In this document: positions 17,845-25,251 of the stretch, one piece after another
Layout: each line of letters opens with the position of its first letter
How positions within the stretch are numbered: position 1 is the first letter of the stretch
The notes under the pieces: generated by a model
The model's database searches: none
Told to the model about the DNA's origin: nothing
The model's input: only the letters and a program-made list of their open reading frames with translations
NCBI GenBank assembly: GCA_022511125.1
Contig: JAFLSD010000008.1
Span: 62,001 to 126,000 of the forward strand
DNA: 64,000 nucleotides
From: Paramuribaculum sp.
GTDB lineage: Bacteria; Bacteroidota; Bacteroidia; Bacteroidales; Muribaculaceae
Reading direction: 5' to 3'
Made by a program: the position numbers and the translations under genes

Positions 17845-17894
17845 CGGTCAGTTTAAATTCAGTAAAAACGTCGGTCTTCTCCGTTTTCACAATG

Positions 17895-17925
17895 CAAAGT
17901 TCATAAAATATGGCGTATTTTCAAA
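17895..17925 (-). promoter_or_regulatory. feoB promoter (-33/-7)
   Basis: On the minus strand, TTTG (17925-17922), a 19-base spacer, then GAACTTTG (17902-17895), close to the Bacteroidetes TTTG-N19-TAnnTTTG consensus. The expected start site is near 17890, leaving a leader of about 46 bases before the feoB ATG at 17844. Confidence 0.65.
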
Positions 17926-17938
17926 GAAAACACGCCAT
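17910..17938. promoter_or_regulatory. 29-bp palindrome centred on the feoB -33 box (operator or terminator)
   Basis: Arms ATGGCGT (17910-17916) and ACGCCAT (17932-17938), with inner arms TTTTC / GAAAA around AAA; only one position breaks the symmetry. The centre (17924) coincides with the -33 TTTG of feoB, as in classical repressor operators. It could instead be a weak terminator for the upstream cyclo-ligase gene, but the bases after it (ATTTTATG) are a poor U tract. Confidence 0.55.
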
Positions 17939-17991
17939 TTATTTAAAATGAATATAAATAACGAGATGTTGAAATATGCGTAAAAAGCCGA

Positions 17992-18546
17992 CTATTCTGA
18001 ACGATTAACGAAAATAGTTTTGCTTTCCGTGATAAGTATATCTACTTTTACATCGTGAGGTTCTGCGTCAATGTCATCGACAATCTGGAAATCGTATGCT
18101 ACGCCGACTTTTGTGGCTTTTGTGCTTTCCATCAAACGGTCGTAATAACCCTTTCCTCGACCGACACGATTGCCCGAACGATCGTAAGCTACCGCCGGCA
18201 CAATGATCAGCTCGATGTTTTCGATATTACCATTATCTTCTCCGTCCGGTTCTTCAATATGAAATGCACCAAGATGAAGTTTCGTTTTATCGTAAGGTAA
18301 GATTTCTAAGTTCAATCCATTGACTCGAGGTAAGAAGAAACGTTTTTTCGAAGCCCATTTGTCGAGAAACGAATGAGTTGGTAGCTCATCTGGCAAGGAA
18401 TGATACATAAGGATATTATCAGACATCATGAATGCTGCGAGTCGTTCAATACGCTCGAAAACAGCCTCGGCAGCCGATTTTTTGCGGCTGTCCGATAATA
18501 ATGCCTTATATGCTCTTATGCGGTGTCGAATACGATCCTTATCCAT
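17992..18546 (-). CDS. 5-formyltetrahydrofolate cyclo-ligase
   Basis: 184 residues, a usual family length. The enzyme uses ATP to turn 5-formyl-THF into 5,10-methenyl-THF, returning stored folate to the active pool. Signatures: an N-terminal basic helix (MDKDRIRHRIRAYK), YHSLPDELPT, and the ATP/substrate loop VPAVAYDRSGNRVGRGKGYYDR split around the conserved GRGKGYYDR. It is the last gene of a minus-strand run (dCMP deaminase, CtpA, cyclo-ligase) with a 6-base gap after ctpA. Cytosolic. Confidence 0.93.
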   Translation of the reverse strand: MDKDRIRHRIRAYKALLSDSRKKSAAEAVFERIERLAAFMMSDNILMYHSLPDELPTHSFLDKWASKKRFFLPRVNGLNLEILPYDKTKLHLGAFHIEEPDGEDNGNIENIELIIVPAVAYDRSGNRVGRGKGYYDRLMESTKATKVGVAYDFQIVDDIDAEPHDVKVDILITESKTIFVNRSE

Positions 18547-18552
18547 ATTGCT

Positions 18553-20187
18553 CTATTTTTCTTTAAGCGTATTAACGATAGGATAGCTTGCTTTTCCGCT
18601 TTCTATTTCCTTTATGGCTCTCTGAATTACTTCGTCTGATCGATTGCTCATTTCGAAAAGTGCAGACTGTCCTAAAATATCGCTTGCTATCAATGATTTC
18701 AATTGATTAACAATTAAGTCGCGCGAAATGTTTATATAATACCATCTCGGAGGAATATCCGCTTTCTCCTGCGCGTAGCTTACAAATTGACCAAGCAAAG
18801 TCTCGTCGTCAGGCAGTTTTTTGAGCAATCCGTTTATATCGTGTATATTATCAAAGTCTTTCCGATTTTTATCGGCATAATTGAATGCGAAACTATGTAG
18901 CAATCCAGCATTAAGAACATTTACATAATATGAAGTTACTCCGGATGTGTCGCCAATAACATAGATGTCGGGCATAATGCCTCCACCTCCATAAACTTCT
19001 CTTCCTCCGAAGGTGGTATATACATGCGATTTGTCGAGTTTAACACTGTCGGCACTAAGTCCTTCTCCATGATTGATTCGGTCGTAGATTTCCATCTGAT
19101 AGCTGTCGTTTGCACCTCGGGTATAGGGTTTCTGAATGCTACGCCCGGACGGAGTGAAATAACGTGCAATAGTAAGACGTAAGGCGCTGTTGTCAGGGAG
19201 CATAATCTGATTTTGTACCAGTCCTTTGCCGAATGACCGTCGGCCGACAATCAAACCTCTGTCATTATCTTGGATCGCTCCAGCAAATATTTCTGTTGCG
19301 CTTGCCGAACCTTCATCGATCACGACAATAAGTTCTTCGTTTTGGAATCCTCCCGTCCCGTCGCTCCAATATGAACTTTCCGAAGCCTGCGTTCTACCGT
19401 GTGTCGAAACAATGGGGCTTCCTCCGGGTAAAAATTCGTTTGCCATAAGGATGGCCGGCTCCATATATCCTCCCGAATTCCCGCGAAGGTCAAGAATGTA
19501 TTTTTGCGCTCCTTTCGACTTGAGGTCGACCATAGCGTTGAGGAATTCCATGTAGGTGGTTTTGCCGAATTTATTGATCCTTATGTAACCTGTTTGTGGT
19601 GAAATCATATAAGAAGCATCCACGCTCGTCACTGGTACATCTCCACGCGTGATGTCGAAAGACAGTAGTTTGGGAGAAGTAGCGCGTTTGATGCCCAATT
19701 TGACAGTAGTACCTACCGGACCTTTAAGTTGAGAACGGATTTCGTCGGAAGGAATTTGTTTTCCTGCGACAGTCGAATCGTTTATCGTAACGATACGGTC
19801 GCCTGCCATGATTCCCACTTTTTCAGCCGGACCTCCCGAAACGATTTCAACCACTGTAGCCGTGTCTGTCATCATATTGAACACTATCCCGATTCCTCCG
19901 AACGAGCCGTCGAGTGATTCATTGGATTCTTCAAGTTCCGAGGCCGGTATATATGTTGAATGAGGGTCAAGTTTAGCCAATAAATCCGGTATTGTGGACT
20001 CAAGAAGGCTATCGGTATCGATAACATCTACATATTCCGAGTCGATTAGGCTCAAAATATTTCTGATTTTATCAGCACTTCCGTTGTTTTTATTACCACC
20101 GAGGAACCCGCCGGTGATGAGTCCTCCCGCAAAAGCTAAAGCTAATAAAAGGGGGAGAAGAACGTATATGATTTTCTTAGATTTCAT
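18553..20187 (-). CDS. S41-family C-terminal processing protease with PDZ domain
   Basis: 544 residues. One N-terminal membrane anchor/signal (about 5-30) puts the protease in the periplasm. A PDZ domain spans about 95-180 (FGGIGIVF..., GPAEKVGIMAGDRIVTIND), followed by the S41 catalytic domain with LDLRGNSGG and DEGSASATEIFAGAIQD. The nucleophile is probably Ser296 and the general base Lys321 in FGKGLVQ; their 25-residue spacing equals that of E. coli Prc. An extra C-terminal region (about 400-544) has no recognised motif. Role from the family: C-terminal trimming or turnover of envelope proteins. It is 11 bases after the dCMP deaminase gene. Confidence 0.93.
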   Translation of the reverse strand: MKSKKIIYVLLPLLLALAFAGGLITGGFLGGNKNNGSADKIRNILSLIDSEYVDVIDTDSLLESTIPDLLAKLDPHSTYIPASELEESNESLDGSFGGIGIVFNMMTDTATVVEIVSGGPAEKVGIMAGDRIVTINDSTVAGKQIPSDEIRSQLKGPVGTTVKLGIKRATSPKLLSFDITRGDVPVTSVDASYMISPQTGYIRINKFGKTTYMEFLNAMVDLKSKGAQKYILDLRGNSGGYMEPAILMANEFLPGGSPIVSTHGRTQASESSYWSDGTGGFQNEELIVVIDEGSASATEIFAGAIQDNDRGLIVGRRSFGKGLVQNQIMLPDNSALRLTIARYFTPSGRSIQKPYTRGANDSYQMEIYDRINHGEGLSADSVKLDKSHVYTTFGGREVYGGGGIMPDIYVIGDTSGVTSYYVNVLNAGLLHSFAFNYADKNRKDFDNIHDINGLLKKLPDDETLLGQFVSYAQEKADIPPRWYYINISRDLIVNQLKSLIASDILGQSALFEMSNRSDEVIQRAIKEIESGKASYPIVNTLKEK

Positions 20188-20198
20188 TGAGAAGATTA

Positions 20199-20630
20199 TT
20201 AGTCAAGATTAGGTATGTGTACTGTTTCTATTCCGGCGCGTTTCAAAAGGTCCAATCCGTCGGTAAGTCGGTAAGTTTGGTTGAAGACAACTCTTCTGAT
20301 TCCGGCCTGTATTATGAGTTTTGAACACTCCAAACATGGCGAGGCAGTGACATATAGAGTAGATCCGTCGCTGGAATTATTGCTTCTCGCAACCTTTGTG
20401 ATAGCGTTAGCTTCCGCATGAAGCACATATGGTTTCGTCAAGCCGTCTTCATCCTCACAGACGTTTTCGAAACCAGCCGGCGTGCCGTTGAATCCATCTG
20501 AAATGATCATTCCTTTATTCACAAGAATCGCTCCTACTCTACGCCGGATACAATATGAATTTTCCGACCAGATCTGAGCCATACGTAAGTATCGTTTGTC
20601 GAGCAGAATCTGCTTTGTGTTTTCTTCCAT
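20199..20630 (-). CDS. dCMP/ComEB-type deoxycytidylate deaminase
   Basis: 143 residues with the zinc deaminase motifs LHAEANAI (catalytic Glu) and SPCLECSKLIIQAGIRRVVF (PCxxC). The N-terminal IWSENSYCIRRRVGAILV and SDGFNGTPAGFENVCED segments are those of the dCMP deaminase/ComEB group, which makes dUMP for thymidylate synthesis. First gene of the run leading to ctpA and the cyclo-ligase, with a good promoter at 20670-20700. Folate recycling and dUMP supply both feed thymidylate synthesis, so the operon grouping is sensible. Confidence 0.92.
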   Translation of the reverse strand: MEENTKQILLDKRYLRMAQIWSENSYCIRRRVGAILVNKGMIISDGFNGTPAGFENVCEDEDGLTKPYVLHAEANAITKVARSNNSSDGSTLYVTASPCLECSKLIIQAGIRRVVFNQTYRLTDGLDLLKRAGIETVHIPNLD

Positions 20631-20669
20631 TTTTTATTGATATGGGTAAAAGATCCCGAGAATATTATG

Positions 20670-20700
20670 CAAAATTACAAAACAATTTCCTTTTCACCAA
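20670..20700 (-). promoter_or_regulatory. Promoter of the dCMP deaminase-ctpA operon
   Basis: Minus strand: TTGG (20700-20697), a 19-base spacer and TAATTTTG (20677-20670), a full match to the -7 consensus. The deaminase ATG is 40 bases downstream. Confidence 0.7.
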
Positions 20701-20749
20701 TCCAAGGAACAGCGTAGATTGAAGCCTCTCAATAGCAAGTGGGAAATAT

Positions 20750-21463
20750 TTATTTTTTTTCAAAATGTTGATAATCTTTTGATGAACGCCAGTTCCCTCC
20801 CCATGTAAATCCATGCTTGATGAATTCCCTGTAACACAAATCGTTCCGATCGATTTTATAGTTGAATTTCAGCTGTCTGTCGGAATATTTTTTGCCGTTA
20901 GAAGGTCTGATACGCAGATTCTTGCCTTGACCTTTAACTTCGGGATTATATCGAGGGTTGATATCTACAGCCATTCCTAATGCATGGCGCGACACTTTTT
21001 TGCTTCCTGCCACCGTTCTGAAATTGAAGCATGACGAGTTGTTGTCAGCCATAGATTTGTCGTCGTCAGCATCATATTCATCGATAAGTATCATCTTTTC
21101 AATGGGATATTCAGCTTTAAAGAGAGTCGTGAATATTTCAATCAAATCGGAACTTATGTTTTTATGACAGATCATTTCGCCGGTTTTGATATTTCCTTCG
21201 GCGTCAAAGTGAAGCAGTTTAAGGTATCTTAAGTCGGAAAGAGAGACCGGACAACCTTTTTTATACGATTTTCCTTCTATCCTTTTCAAAATGTCATTAG
21301 TTATAGGTTGAGCTACGAAACAGTTTGAAAGACCGAAATTAGCTATGTCGTTGACAGTAACTGTTTCTCCGGCTTTCCAATTGATGAGCGGATTCTGGCA
21401 GACGGCTTTTTCTGCAATTAACATTGCCAGAAAGATCAATATGCTTGAAATCGTTTTATTCAT
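20750..21463 (-). CDS. M15-family peptidase (D-Ala-D-Ala carboxypeptidase/dipeptidase fold)
   Basis: About 237 residues from the ATG at 21463 (MNKTISSILIFLAMLIAEKA, a signal peptide ending before CQNPL). A longer frame would start upstream of the promoter's -7 box (TAATTTTG, 21482-21475), so it is not used. Zinc and catalytic motifs of M15: SRHALGMAVDIN (SxHxxGxAxD) and KDYQHFE. Family members cut peptidoglycan stem peptides or vancomycin-type D-Ala-D-Ala dipeptides in the periplasm. The remainder (RYLKLLHFDAEGNIKTGEMI) fits the VanY/DUF-type extended members. It is divergent from the Xer gene. Confidence 0.87.
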   Translation of the reverse strand: MNKTISSILIFLAMLIAEKAVCQNPLINWKAGETVTVNDIANFGLSNCFVAQPITNDILKRIEGKSYKKGCPVSLSDLRYLKLLHFDAEGNIKTGEMICHKNISSDLIEIFTTLFKAEYPIEKMILIDEYDADDDKSMADNNSSCFNFRTVAGSKKVSRHALGMAVDINPRYNPEVKGQGKNLRIRPSNGKKYSDRQLKFNYKIDRNDLCYREFIKHGFTWGGNWRSSKDYQHFEKK

Positions 21464-21474
21464 GAATGTAATTG

Positions 21475-21482
21475 CAAAATTA
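21475..21482 (-). promoter_or_regulatory. -7 element of the M15 peptidase gene
   Basis: TAATTTTG on the minus strand, 11 bases before the ATG at 21463, implying a very short or leaderless mRNA. No clear -33 box. Confidence 0.5.
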
Positions 21483-21525
21483 GTTATTTTCTTGCCTATT
21501 TTGTCATTTATTCTTAATTTCGTAA

Positions 21526-22434
21526 ATGACAAACCTGAATCCGATGATAAAGGAGTTTATTGATTATCTTTCGTATGAGGCAGCCGCATCGTCCCACACT
21601 GTCGAAGCCTATAACAGGGATCTTAAACAGTGGGCGGATTCGGTGACTGACCACGGTAAATACCCGTTATCACCCGAGACAATCACTCAATCGGATTTGA
21701 GAATGTGGGTGCTGGCCATTTCACGTTCAGGAGCTTCAGCCAGGACAATCCGAAGGAAAGTGCAGGCATTGAGAGCGTTCTATAAATGGGCGATGCGTTT
21801 TAAAGGATTGAAAAATAATCCGGCAGATGAAATCGTGTTGCCAAAACTTGACAAACCGCTACCCGTTTATATCCGTCCGGAAGAAACAGCCGAAGTAATA
21901 GATTCAGCCTCGGAAGGTTCGGATTTCGAGTCGGTTCGCAACTCGCTTATTCTGGATATGTTGTATTCAACCGGCATTCGCTGCTCGGAATTGGTGTCGT
22001 TGCTTGACTCAGCGGTCGACACAAAAAAAGGCGAACTTCGGGTCAGGGGAAAACGTAACAAAGACAGGATAATTCCTTTCGGAGAGAGTCTGTCGGAGAA
22101 AATAGATTCATACAGAGCTGTCAGAGAAAAAGAGACGGGAAATGACGTGAGGGAGTTTTTCGTGAGAAGCAGCGGTGAGCCTCTATACAGGAAGCTGGTT
22201 TATAATATAGTTCATTCCTCTCTTCAAGGCCACGCGCACGCTACCCGACTGAGTCCTCACGTTTTGAGACATTCTTTTGCTACCGACATGTTGAACAACG
22301 GAGCGGATTTAGATGCCGTCAGGAGTCTGTTAGGGCATGAATCGCTTGCCACTACGCAAATATATACCCATATATCATATAGAGATTTAAAAAATAATTA
22401 TCAACAAGCGCATCCTCGCGCCAAAAAACAGTAA
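21526..22434 (+). CDS. xerC: Tyrosine recombinase XerC/XerD
   Basis: 302 residues. N-terminal SAM-like DNA-binding domain (about 5-90; KEFIDYLSYEAAASSHTVEAY) and C-terminal catalytic domain with the Arg in STGIRCSELVSL, HVLRHSFATDML (His and second Arg), LGHESLATTQIYTH (His and the nucleophilic Tyr). Length and context are those of the chromosomal dimer-resolving recombinase rather than an integrase: no phage or element genes flank it, and the ribosome hibernation factor follows after 5 bases, a common Bacteroidetes arrangement. XerC versus XerD cannot be settled from this sequence. The ATG at 21544 (MIKEFIDYL) is an alternative start. Confidence 0.93.
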   Translation: MTNLNPMIKEFIDYLSYEAAASSHTVEAYNRDLKQWADSVTDHGKYPLSPETITQSDLRMWVLAISRSGASARTIRRKVQALRAFYKWAMRFKGLKNNPADEIVLPKLDKPLPVYIRPEETAEVIDSASEGSDFESVRNSLILDMLYSTGIRCSELVSLLDSAVDTKKGELRVRGKRNKDRIIPFGESLSEKIDSYRAVREKETGNDVREFFVRSSGEPLYRKLVYNIVHSSLQGHAHATRLSPHVLRHSFATDMLNNGADLDAVRSLLGHESLATTQIYTHISYRDLKNNYQQAHPRAKKQ

Positions 22435-22439
22435 ATGCC

Positions 22440-22730
22440 ATGGAAGTTAGAATTCAAGCCATCCATTTCGACATCGCTGAAAAGCTGACATCGTTTATCA
22501 ACAAAAAAGCAGACCGTCTGGGTCGCCATAATCCTGAAATTACGACTATGGACGTAACTCTCAAAGTAGTAAAACCTGAAACTGCCAACAATAAAGAAGC
22601 ATTAGTTAAGGTAGTAGCTCCGGGAGTCGAGGAAGTTGTGACAAAAGTAGCTGATACGTTTGAGGAAGCAATAGACAATTGTCTTGATGTGCTTGAACGT
22701 CAGCTTCAGAAAAAGAAAGACCGTCGCTGA
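22440..22730 (+). CDS. hpf: Ribosome hibernation promoting factor (HPF/YfiA family, short form)
   Basis: 96 residues, the short HPF form. It has the beta-alpha-beta-beta-beta-alpha layout with MEVRIQAIHFDIAEKL at the start, a basic loop KKADRLGRH, and the EEAIDNCLDVLERQLQKKKD helix at the end. It binds the 30S decoding region and inactivates 70S ribosomes in stationary phase. It is 5 bases after the Xer gene and translated from an ATG with little Shine-Dalgarno sequence. Confidence 0.92.
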   Translation: MEVRIQAIHFDIAEKLTSFINKKADRLGRHNPEITTMDVTLKVVKPETANNKEALVKVVAPGVEEVVTKVADTFEEAIDNCLDVLERQLQKKKDRR

Positions 22731-22832
22731 AGAAATACTCATTCTCCTCTCTCTAAATTTAATTGTCGATAAATAGCTTTTCAGGGGGAAAACTGTTGCC
22801 TATGATTCAATATCGCGGGTAGATTTTTCTGT

Positions 22833-22875
22833 GCCCACTTTCTAAGACCTGTAATGATAAAAATGAGGTCTTGGG
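22833..22875. terminator. Possible hairpin between convergent hpf and tamL
   Basis: Arms AAGACCT (22844-22850) and AGGTCTT (22866-22872), with outer GCCC/GGGC able to extend the stem around a bulge. There is no U tract on either side, so it is only a candidate transcription end. Nothing else is seen in the 223-base gap. Confidence 0.3.
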
Positions 22876-22953
22876 CTAATGGAGAATGTTAGAGTTCGAA
22901 ACTCAGCCCGTAACTTGTAGTTGAAAATAATTCACCGGTTAAGACGGATTCTG

Positions 22954-25251
22954 TCAGAAAGGATAGCCGATAGCGAGATGGAAGGCAAGTGACTTTCCGA
23001 ATGAGGTCATGTTGTAGTAACCTCTTTTTCCTGTATCGTACGGCAAATGAATACCAATACCCAAGTCTCCTCGTACAACGAGCATTCCGATGTCGAAACG
23101 TAATCCGGCTCCTGTTCCGGTAGCAAGATCGCGGAAGAACGTGCGTCCTTGAAGGAGTCCACCGGGACGTTTAGGATCTTTTTTGAGTAGCCAGACGTTA
23201 CCCGAGTCGAAGAAAACAGCACCGTTAAGCGGTCCGTAGATAGGGAAACGATATTCGACATTGAATTCAAACTTGAATGTACCGGTCTGGTCGAAATATC
23301 CGTTTACGGTTTCGGCAGGGACTTTGTAACTTCCCGGTCCGATACTTCTCACGGTATAGGCACGGATAGAATTAGCTCCTCCGATGTAGAATTGTTCGCT
23401 ATACGGAACGGTAGAGGAGTTGCCGTAAGCATGCGCCGCTCCAACTCCAACTCTTGAAACGAGCCAGTGATTTCCAAGAACCCGATGCCCATAAACCAAT
23501 TGTGTCCATCCTTTTATGAACTGGGAGAAGGGTGTGCCGAAAAGTTTCTTTTCACCTTTAGCGCCGGCTGCTTTATAAACGAGATCAAAAAGACCTCCTG
23601 CTTCCTGTACAGTGAATTGCCAGTTGACCGACTGAATATTGTCGAATGAGCGGTCGTATGTATAGGAATAGGCTATCTGCGGGATGAACTGACTCTTGAA
23701 ACTTTCTGCGATTGCCGGATTCTTTTCCATGATAGAATCGAATTCGAGCGTGGTATGCATAAGGTTCGTGTAGGTGAGTTTGAATAGTGTGAGTGTGTTT
23801 GTGGCATGACGGTTAAGACGCCAGTCATAATTGAACGAAGCGTTGAACTGCGCCATTTTGAAGTAATGCGGACGGTTAAGCAGGTCGGCATTAAAACTGA
23901 TTCTTGTCCAGTTAAGTTCTCTGCGAGAACGAGGTATGAACCGGGGAGCGAGAAGACGGGGGAAAGAAAGCGATGTCGTGAATCCGAATTCATAGGAATT
24001 GAATACCGACTTTCCTCGGTCGCGTCCTGTCTGCCATTCATAGCTTGCGGTCAGATTGAAGTTAAGTTGCTCGCCACCGCCAAAAAGATTTCTGTTCGTC
24101 ACTCCAAACGATAGTCCAGGCCCGAGGTAGCTGTTGGATTTAGATGTAGCGTTCACTTCGAGCGACGCCTCGAGAGGTGAGTCGAATGTACAGTCAATCT
24201 GAACGTCGAGAAGTCTTTCATGACTTGTCGTGTCGGGGAATACATTAATTTCGATACCACTGAAAATACCGAGTCTCGACAGATTCGTCTGGGTTCGATT
24301 CATATCCCTAACGGTGAATGTGCGCCCCTGACGGAAAGCGATACAGGAGGGTACAAGTCCTTCACGCAGTTTGGACGGTTTCATTTGAATGAGCATTCCG
24401 CGCTTTGTCTCAATCGTGTCGGGTGTACCACCTCCTCGGTTTCTGCTGACGATAGTAGTAATCTTACCTGTCTTATACGGTTGGAGCAACATCTGTGGTA
24501 CATTCGAACCAATAACCATCCTGAGCGCTATGGATCCCGGATTGATTAGACTGTCGGCAAGGTATTCGATATAGTCGGGCTGAAAGAAATAATAGCCTTT
24601 GTCTCTTAGCACGTTTGCAATATCTATTCTTGCTGCACTCAGAGAGTCTGTGCAATAACGCGATCCGGGTTGCAGATAACTGAGTTTGCCGGCTATTGAA
24701 TCAATCAGGTGATTCAGACGGCAAGTATCGGGAAGAAGTTGTATCGAATCGATGGGATAATACGGGCCTGTGTTGACTTTATAAAGAATCGAAGCCTTCT
24801 TTTTGTTTTTTCCCTGTATCAACTCATATGTAGCCCTTCCGCTGAAATAACCGTTATTGTCGAGTATCTCGTTGATCATTTCCGTACGCACCTCCGGTCG
24901 GACATCACTTATAAGGACGGGTTGAGCGACTAATTTTTCATATAGCCAGTGTTTAAATCCTTTTCCGGGATCGTTCCAATTGTTATAGACCCATAATCCA
25001 ATAGGGAAAGGATAGCGGAGATATGGTGAAATGAGAGAGTTGTTGGGAGCTACATTGACAGCGTTTTTCACCTCTTCATGAAGCCCCGGAGCCTCTTTCT
25101 GATGATCGTAAGTGATTATATCAATCTTCTTCACCCCGGTGTATAATATTTCGTCTTCCCCGAGCCTGCGCGTAGTAGAACAGGATGCGAGAATGAAAAT
25201 CATCGCGATGGCAAATGAAAGAAATTTTATGTCATTTGTCTTTATCTTCAT
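22954..25251 (-). CDS. TamL: lipoprotein-type TamA/BamA-family outer-membrane barrel
   Basis: 765 residues. The N-terminus is a lipoprotein signal with lipobox LASC at Cys24, followed by STTRRLGEDEILYTGVKKI. POTRA-like segments lie at about 35-400 and the Omp85 beta-barrel at about 420-765, with FYIGGANSIRAYTVRSIGPG (the conserved loop region) and a final aromatic (HLAIGYPF). A lipidated Omp85 protein beside tamB is the TamL type of Bacteroidetes, replacing proteobacterial TamA. It inserts or organises outer-membrane components. Its start overlaps the tamB end by 20 bases, so translation is coupled. Confidence 0.92.
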   Translation of the reverse strand: MKIKTNDIKFLSFAIAMIFILASCSTTRRLGEDEILYTGVKKIDIITYDHQKEAPGLHEEVKNAVNVAPNNSLISPYLRYPFPIGLWVYNNWNDPGKGFKHWLYEKLVAQPVLISDVRPEVRTEMINEILDNNGYFSGRATYELIQGKNKKKASILYKVNTGPYYPIDSIQLLPDTCRLNHLIDSIAGKLSYLQPGSRYCTDSLSAARIDIANVLRDKGYYFFQPDYIEYLADSLINPGSIALRMVIGSNVPQMLLQPYKTGKITTIVSRNRGGGTPDTIETKRGMLIQMKPSKLREGLVPSCIAFRQGRTFTVRDMNRTQTNLSRLGIFSGIEINVFPDTTSHERLLDVQIDCTFDSPLEASLEVNATSKSNSYLGPGLSFGVTNRNLFGGGEQLNFNLTASYEWQTGRDRGKSVFNSYEFGFTTSLSFPRLLAPRFIPRSRRELNWTRISFNADLLNRPHYFKMAQFNASFNYDWRLNRHATNTLTLFKLTYTNLMHTTLEFDSIMEKNPAIAESFKSQFIPQIAYSYTYDRSFDNIQSVNWQFTVQEAGGLFDLVYKAAGAKGEKKLFGTPFSQFIKGWTQLVYGHRVLGNHWLVSRVGVGAAHAYGNSSTVPYSEQFYIGGANSIRAYTVRSIGPGSYKVPAETVNGYFDQTGTFKFEFNVEYRFPIYGPLNGAVFFDSGNVWLLKKDPKRPGGLLQGRTFFRDLATGTGAGLRFDIGMLVVRGDLGIGIHLPYDTGKRGYYNMTSFGKSLAFHLAIGYPF

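Noticed and set aside
21526-22434. Integrase of a mobile element
   Set aside because: Size, clean flanks and the adjacent hpf gene fit the housekeeping Xer recombinase; no att repeats or cargo genes were seen.
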